NCBI GenBank assembly: GCA_910587555.1
Contig: CAJULV010000069.1
Location: forward strand, 9,551 to 19,505
Source: an uncultured Acetatifactor sp.
Lineage (GTDB): Bacteria > Bacillota > Clostridia > Lachnospirales > Lachnospiraceae
Length of the DNA stretch: 9,955 nt
Direction of reading: 5' to 3'
Shown in pieces: positions 6,583-9,955 of the stretch. Position 1 is the first letter of the stretch. Each line of letters begins with the position of its first letter. Under the pieces are notes generated by a model. The model was not told where the DNA came from. It ran no database searches and saw only the letters and a list, made by a program, of their open reading frames with translations. The position numbers and the translations under genes were made by a program.

Positions 6583-6602
6583 CAAAGACTGCGGTTTGGC
6601 AA
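6574..6602 (-). promoter_or_regulatory. sigma70-type promoter for the rtcB leader
   Basis: TTGCCA (6602-6597), a 17-base spacer and TACCAT (6579-6574) match the consensus at 5/6 and 4/6. The start would fall near 6567, leaving about 33 bases of leader before the ribosome binding site of the 27-codon ORF. It is the best promoter candidate for transcription towards rtcB-prfH. Confidence 0.6.
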
Positions 6603-6620
6603 GCCTTCTTTTCGATGTCG

Positions 6621-6788
6621 TCACGTATAGATTCCACATGAATCCAACTTCCCGCATTCCCGACCTGCATACATGCCGAGTCCTCCACAGCCGTAACTTC
6701 CCGATATACAGCGGGTTTCCAAACCGTCCTCCACCTTGAATACTTTATGAAATTTGTATTCGCTTTGGCTATACTGTCTCCGCTGCAT
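6621..6788 (-). CDS. possible 55-aa hypothetical protein
   Basis: The ATG at 6788 opens 55 codons ending in a Gly/Cys-rich stretch (GSYGCGGLGMYAGRECGK) with five cysteines in total. A GGAG lies about 12 bases before the start, a weak arrangement. It overlaps the end of the transposase-remnant frame. It lies between that remnant and the rtcB promoter, so it may be a gene fragment left by the same rearrangement. I do not recognise it, and it may not be translated. Confidence 0.2.
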   Translation of the reverse strand: MQRRQYSQSEYKFHKVFKVEDGLETRCISGSYGCGGLGMYAGRECGKLDSCGIYT

Positions 6789-7049
6789 ACTTCTGAAAAT
6801 ACTCCTGCGCCTTCTGCCAGGACACATTCAACTTCTGCTGCAGTTTCTCCAAAATTTCCGTCTCCAGCCTGGCTTGTTCCCTGGCCCATGCCATTACACC
6901 GTCCCTGTCTGTGCCGAGGGTCTGAGTAAGTTCCTTGAGCGTGCCCAGCTTACGTATCCTTTTAAAGTGCTTTTGCCGTTGCTGTTTATATAGGACTGGG
7001 TTATATAAAAAGATTCTGAATTTTTAGATTTCGAAGTCGTTACTTTCAT
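6769..7049 (-). pseudogene. frameshifted, truncated IS1634-family transposase remnant
   Basis: The ATG at 7049 encodes MKVTTSKSKNSESFYI..., the characteristic N-terminus of IS1634-family (DDE, IS4-like) transposases, up to GKST near 6966. The expected continuation, RIRKLGTLKELTQTLGTDRD then GVMAWAREQARLETE, is present but in another frame (6960-6856). One lost base near 6960-6966 explains the shift. After LETE the similarity stops and an unrelated tail (EKLQQKLNVSWQKAQ...) runs to a TAG at 6769. Full transposases of this family have several hundred residues, so the catalytic core is missing and the copy is dead. It probably inserted into a small operon and then suffered a large internal deletion. 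No terminal inverted repeats were identified. Confidence 0.8.
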
Positions 7050-7055
7050 CTCTTG

Positions 7056-7145
7056 TTAAGTCCTGAATCGTATGTTGGGGAACATCCGGTGTCCGCCGAT
7101 TCCTACCTGAGTCGGACTCATTTCTATCGCAATATATTTTTTCAT
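7056..7145 (-). pseudogene. truncated third gene of the small operon (possible)
   Basis: The ATG at 7145 follows the 85-aa gene's TAA by one base, typical of translational coupling. The frame reads MKKYIAIEMSPTQVGIGGHR and ends after 29 codons at 7056, just before the transposase start. The last residues are probably encoded by the end of the inserted element, so this would be the 5' stump of a gene cut by the insertion. Its function is unknown, and the ORF is short enough to arise by chance. Confidence 0.35.
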
Positions 7146-7146
7146 C

Positions 7147-7404
7147 TTATACTACCCCGTCTTCCAATTCTGCGCTGTCAAAGAAAACCGGGGTAATCGC
7201 TTTTTCCTGTTGGAACCATTTTGTATATTCTTCCGTATTTCCGCTGCCAAAGTAAACCAAGGTCCCCTCTACGTCATTATCAGCCAATAATTCTGTATCC
7301 AACAAAATCATACTGGTATCCAGAATACCACTTAGTTGCGAAACCCGGACCCGCATATCCTTGTGCAAATCATTTATTGTGTACTTCTGTTTTGTCAGAA
7401 TCAT
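7147..7404 (-). CDS. 85-aa hypothetical protein
   Basis: An acidic, soluble 85-aa protein beginning MILTKQKYTINDLHKDM and ending in an acidic tail (SAELEDGVV), with no membrane segment or signal peptide. The ATG at 7404 is favoured because AAAGGAAA lies 8-13 bases upstream; the longer frame from 7446 has no ribosome binding site. A middle portion, DVEGTLVYFGSGNTEEYTKWF, has the hydrophobic alternation of a beta strand followed by a helix. I do not recognise the family. It lies 86 bases after a 46-aa gene, and its stop is one base from the next ATG, so the three probably formed an operon. Confidence 0.65.
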   Translation of the reverse strand: MILTKQKYTINDLHKDMRVRVSQLSGILDTSMILLDTELLADNDVEGTLVYFGSGNTEEYTKWFQQEKAITPVFFDSAELEDGVV

Positions 7405-7490
7405 GCGGATTTCCTTTCCTTCTGATAGTTTTAATCGTTTTAGCATCTTCTCGCTGCTTTATTCCCGGCTTCATAATCTCCATCAACGTT

Positions 7491-7631
7491 TCATACATTG
7501 CTATATATATACTCCTCTGCTTCATCTTCAGTGAGATCATATTGTTTCATAATAGCTGCTTTTATCATATCATCTCCCTGCCCAACATTGCGAAGCAAAT
7601 TTACAGCCCCCTGAATACCTTTTTTCAACAC
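7491..7631 (-). CDS. 46-aa hypothetical protein with GTG start
   Basis: A GTG at 7631 follows AAGGAGA (7645-7639) by 7 bases and opens 46 codons with a basic N-terminal half (LKKGIQGAVNLLRNVGQG) and an acidic helical end (TEDEAEEYIYSNV). The frame is open further upstream to an ATG at 7790, but that part crosses the terminator hairpin at 7766-7796 and is not credible as coding. The pattern of a short helix, YDLTEDEAEEY, and another helix resembles small helical binding proteins, but I cannot assign a family. It is the first gene of the small operon. Confidence 0.5.
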   Translation of the reverse strand: MLKKGIQGAVNLLRNVGQGDDMIKAAIMKQYDLTEDEAEEYIYSNV

Positions 7632-7698
7632 TGCTTTCTCTCCTTGACAGCCCCTCTTAAATGAGATATATTTACGGTTTCTTCCAGGGGATTTTCTG

Positions 7699-7712
7699 AG
7701 ACATGGATGTCT
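7699..7712. promoter_or_regulatory. 14-base inverted repeat upstream of the small operon
   Basis: AGACAT and ATGTCT flank two bases (7699-7712) about 55 bases before the ribosome binding site of the 46-aa gene. It could be an operator or a small hairpin in the leader. No convincing -35/-10 pair was found next to it. The rest of 7646-7765 shows nothing clear. Confidence 0.3.
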
Positions 7713-7757
7713 GTTTTGAAATATCCGATTGCGGAATGATGCCGATGAGGATATAAT

Positions 7758-7796
7758 GGAGAAAGAACCGGACGGCTGCGCTGCAGTCATCCGGTT
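7758..7796 (-). terminator. hairpin terminator after the FecR-like lipoprotein gene
   Basis: The two arms pair over 14 positions with one mismatch and one G-T pair around a 3-base loop (7766-7796), starting AACCGGATGACTGC on the minus strand. A T-rich tail TCTTTCTC follows (7765-7758). It lies about 60 bases past the lipoprotein stop and separates that gene from the small operon. Confidence 0.7.
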
Positions 7797-7854
7797 TCGT
7801 TGCTCCTATGCTGCTTGGTTCGCTGCTCCATGACAGGCAAGGAATCTGGCCTGC

Positions 7855-9849
7855 TCAATTTATAAACAGTGCTTTATTTTCTTCCCCCTGGAAAATCACA
7901 AATAAGTCGCCATACAAGACGGCACCGTCCGCCGGATACCCCTGCGTCACTTTCCGGAAATCCATATCGACCACATAGGCCATGCCGTCCCCCTCGACAA
8001 TCATCGCATAGCCGTTATAATAGGCTGAGCAGTCCACCGTGTCCGGCATATCTATCCGGCTGCCCTGTTCATCCAAATAGAAATACTTGCCCTCCTCTGC
8101 CGCCAGATACCATCCCTTCTCTGTCAGCTCAATATACTCATATTCCGCAAGGATGATGTCGGACAGATTGGTGACCTCACGATACTCATTCAGTTCTGCT
8201 CCGGAAAAGTCCAACAGGAAAGATTTGCTGTTTCCATCCTGATACTGAAGGCATAGTACCATCTGCATTCCCCGATTGCCATACCACTGTGCATCACTGT
8301 AATACTCTTGAATAGACCAACTCACTTCATCATGCCACTCATGCTGGCCCAAAAATGTCTGCCGTGCCTCATCAGTGGTCATATCAATCTCATAATACTG
8401 CTGTGCCTGACAGTCAAACAGGGCGATCCCGGCACCCATCTCCCATGACATAACAGGCATATAGCCATCCTTCACCGTTGACTGTATATACCGGGGCATC
8501 GCATCACCGACTCCTGCACCGGTTATCTGGGAACCGGATATTTCCGGATCCGGTTCCACATAGATATCGCTGTGTGGCTGCCATCCGGCTGCTTTCCACA
8601 TATCCTCCCTTGCGTCATCGATGCGCTGGACGCTTCCATCCGTCCGCACCAGAAACAATCCGTCATCTATAGTGGAATAGTAAAAGGAGCCGTCCTGTAC
8701 CGGGCTTACCCCGCCGCACCAGGCATCCTCACCTAATTCAATCTGTGTGACGATGCTGTCGCTTTCAATGTCATAACAGCAGACCACGTTGTTTTGGACA
8801 TAGGTAATCTTACCTTCCCCTATTTTGGCTGATATGCCCTCAGTGCCTTCCAGGGGAACCGTCAACAGCTCTCTCCCTTCCCTGTCAAAAAAGGTACACT
8901 GCTCCTCGTCTCCCAGTGCAAAGATTCCGTCATATGACGGCTCGCAATAATAGTACGGATACCGGGCGGGGACGATTTCTTCTCCCTGCTCATTGACTGC
9001 CCCGCACAGATCGTCTTTCACTATCAGAATGACACCGCCTCCGCTGGCCAGGATGTCCCCGCCTATGTCCATTATCCGGGTCTCGGCCAAGCCTTCTTCC
9101 GTTTCATCTGTCCCATCCTGCGTTTCCTGGTCGGGTTCCTCGTCTCCAGGATCCCCGCCTCTTACATCCAGTCCGGAGGCTTCCAGAATCTTCTGGCACA
9201 GAGCCTCATCCGCCAAAAGCTCTTCCAGCACAAATGCCGGGATATCCGACACCCCGAACTTTTCCACATGGATTTCGGCCATGCCGTCCTGGATGGAAAG
9301 CACCGCGCACTCCCCTGCAGACACGGATTCCCTTTCCTCCTCATCCTGCTCCGGAATTGCTATGCTGCCCTCCACAGTGCCTTCCAGAATGTACACAGAC
9401 ATATGTTCGTTATCTGCTGTCTCCACCCATCCGCAGGTGCCTCGGATTCCCACCATCATTGTGGAGCTTCTGATTTCAAAGCTTTCCTCATCGGCAAGTG
9501 GTTCTGCCACATGGAAGAACAGATTTCCGCTTTTCACATGAGCCGTCAGCACCTTTCCTTCTTTTTCTACTTCTATTTCGCTGGATTCGTCCAGCTTCGC
9601 AACCTTTTCCTCATCCAGGTCGATCCAGGCATAGCTCTCGCGCTGAGTCCCCACCTGATAGCCATTGTAAAGCCCCAGCCTTTCGATAAGCTCCACCTCG
9701 TTTCCCTTTCCGTCCGCAACGCCTACCATTCCCTCGGACTTTATCAAGTGCATGGAAGCTGCTGTCTCCTTCTGCCCACAGGCAGACAGCATGAGGCATG
9801 CCATTAGAACTAAGGCGGCCTGATTTGCATGCTTTCGTATCGTGTTCAT
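7855..9849 (-). CDS. FecR-domain lipoprotein with C-terminal WG-repeat/propeller-like region
   Basis: A 664-aa surface lipoprotein. Residues 1-24 are a lipoprotein signal peptide with basic residues R5/K6, a hydrophobic core and lipobox LSAC (lipidated C24). Residues about 35-170 resemble a FecR domain (PF04773): a strand-rich region with GNLFFHV, then the hallmark VGIRGTCGWV at 133-142 and VYILEGTVEG. Residues about 231-256 are an acidic Asp/Glu/Gln linker. From about 260 onward short repeats resemble WG or beta-propeller units, e.g. CGAVNEQGEEIVPARYPYY (282-300) and later strand-turn segments to the end. FecR in Gram-negatives is an anti-sigma signalling protein; in Clostridia such domains occur in extracellular proteins of unknown role, so I infer a cell-surface sensing or binding function only. 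The ATG at 9849 has GAGGAGG at 9863-9857, 7 bases away. The 106 bases upstream contain a TAGAAT at 9882-9877 on this strand but no good -35. Confidence 0.88.
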   Translation of the reverse strand: MNTIRKHANQAALVLMACLMLSACGQKETAASMHLIKSEGMVGVADGKGNEVELIERLGLYNGYQVGTQRESYAWIDLDEEKVAKLDESSEIEVEKEGKVLTAHVKSGNLFFHVAEPLADEESFEIRSSTMMVGIRGTCGWVETADNEHMSVYILEGTVEGSIAIPEQDEEERESVSAGECAVLSIQDGMAEIHVEKFGVSDIPAFVLEELLADEALCQKILEASGLDVRGGDPGDEEPDQETQDGTDETEEGLAETRIMDIGGDILASGGGVILIVKDDLCGAVNEQGEEIVPARYPYYYCEPSYDGIFALGDEEQCTFFDREGRELLTVPLEGTEGISAKIGEGKITYVQNNVVCCYDIESDSIVTQIELGEDAWCGGVSPVQDGSFYYSTIDDGLFLVRTDGSVQRIDDAREDMWKAAGWQPHSDIYVEPDPEISGSQITGAGVGDAMPRYIQSTVKDGYMPVMSWEMGAGIALFDCQAQQYYEIDMTTDEARQTFLGQHEWHDEVSWSIQEYYSDAQWYGNRGMQMVLCLQYQDGNSKSFLLDFSGAELNEYREVTNLSDIILAEYEYIELTEKGWYLAAEEGKYFYLDEQGSRIDMPDTVDCSAYYNGYAMIVEGDGMAYVVDMDFRKVTQGYPADGAVLYGDLFVIFQGEENKALFIN

Positions 9850-9955
9850 TCTGTTTCCTCCTCATTGGTCTTGCTTTCATTCTATCTTTGTAGGTTATTG
9901 GTAAGTAGGTAATCATCCGTATCTGTTATTCCCTGTTGTTCTTTGATACAATACC

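Noticed and set aside
6545..6889. 114-codon minus-strand ORF upstream of rtcB
   Set aside because: It is in a different frame from the recognisable transposase remnant over the same bases, crosses the promoter of the leader ORF and shows no family features.
7221..7664. 147-codon plus-strand ORF
   Set aside because: It is antisense to the two small genes, lacks a credible ribosome binding site and has a low-complexity hydrophobic composition typical of a shadow frame.
7632..7790. 53-codon upstream extension of the 46-aa protein
   Set aside because: It reads through the long terminator hairpin, whereas a good ribosome binding site precedes the GTG at 7631.

Overview
The window looks like a chromosomal segment of an anaerobic Clostridia member, most likely Lachnospiraceae. 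This is inference from content: an AgrA-type LytTR regulator, a DUF975/CmpB membrane protein, strong GGAGG ribosome binding sites, moderately high GC, and a degraded IS1634-type transposase. No rRNA, tRNA or CRISPR array was seen.

Left part (1-3148 and on to 4383). A LytTR response regulator (276-965, minus) overlaps by 7 bases the start of a membrane protein that runs off the left edge. Across a 359-base intergenic region, a good promoter (1251-1279) drives a plus-strand pair whose stop and start overlap as ATGA: a DUF975 plus CmpB-like membrane fusion (1325-3148) and a membrane-anchored metallophosphoesterase (3145-4383). The same region holds a perfect 20-bp palindrome between hexamers spaced like those of a MerR-controlled promoter.

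Centre (4406-6602, minus). This is an RNA-repair and ribosome-rescue module: RtcB RNA ligase (5190-6317) followed by the release-factor homologue PrfH (4406-5020). PrfH and its partner RtcB are known to rescue ribosomes cut in the 16S decoding centre and religate the rRNA. Here the pair has a notable leader: a sigma70-like promoter, a 27-codon ORF with a near-perfect Shine-Dalgarno sequence, then an intrinsic terminator ending about 30 bases before the rtcB start. A second ATG overlaps the small ORF's stop and opens a frame that runs through the terminator into rtcB. This layout suggests attenuation coupled to translation.

Right-centre (6621-7631, minus). A run of small unrecognised genes (46 aa, 85 aa and a truncated third) ends in a frameshifted and truncated IS1634-family transposase remnant.

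Right part (7766-9849, minus). A 664-aa lipoprotein has an N-terminal FecR-like domain, an acidic linker and a C-terminal WG-repeat/propeller-like region. A long hairpin terminator follows it.

The most rewarding points are the leader of the rtcB-prfH operon, the fusion protein coupled to the phosphoesterase, and the palindromic promoter-like element at 1122-1153.
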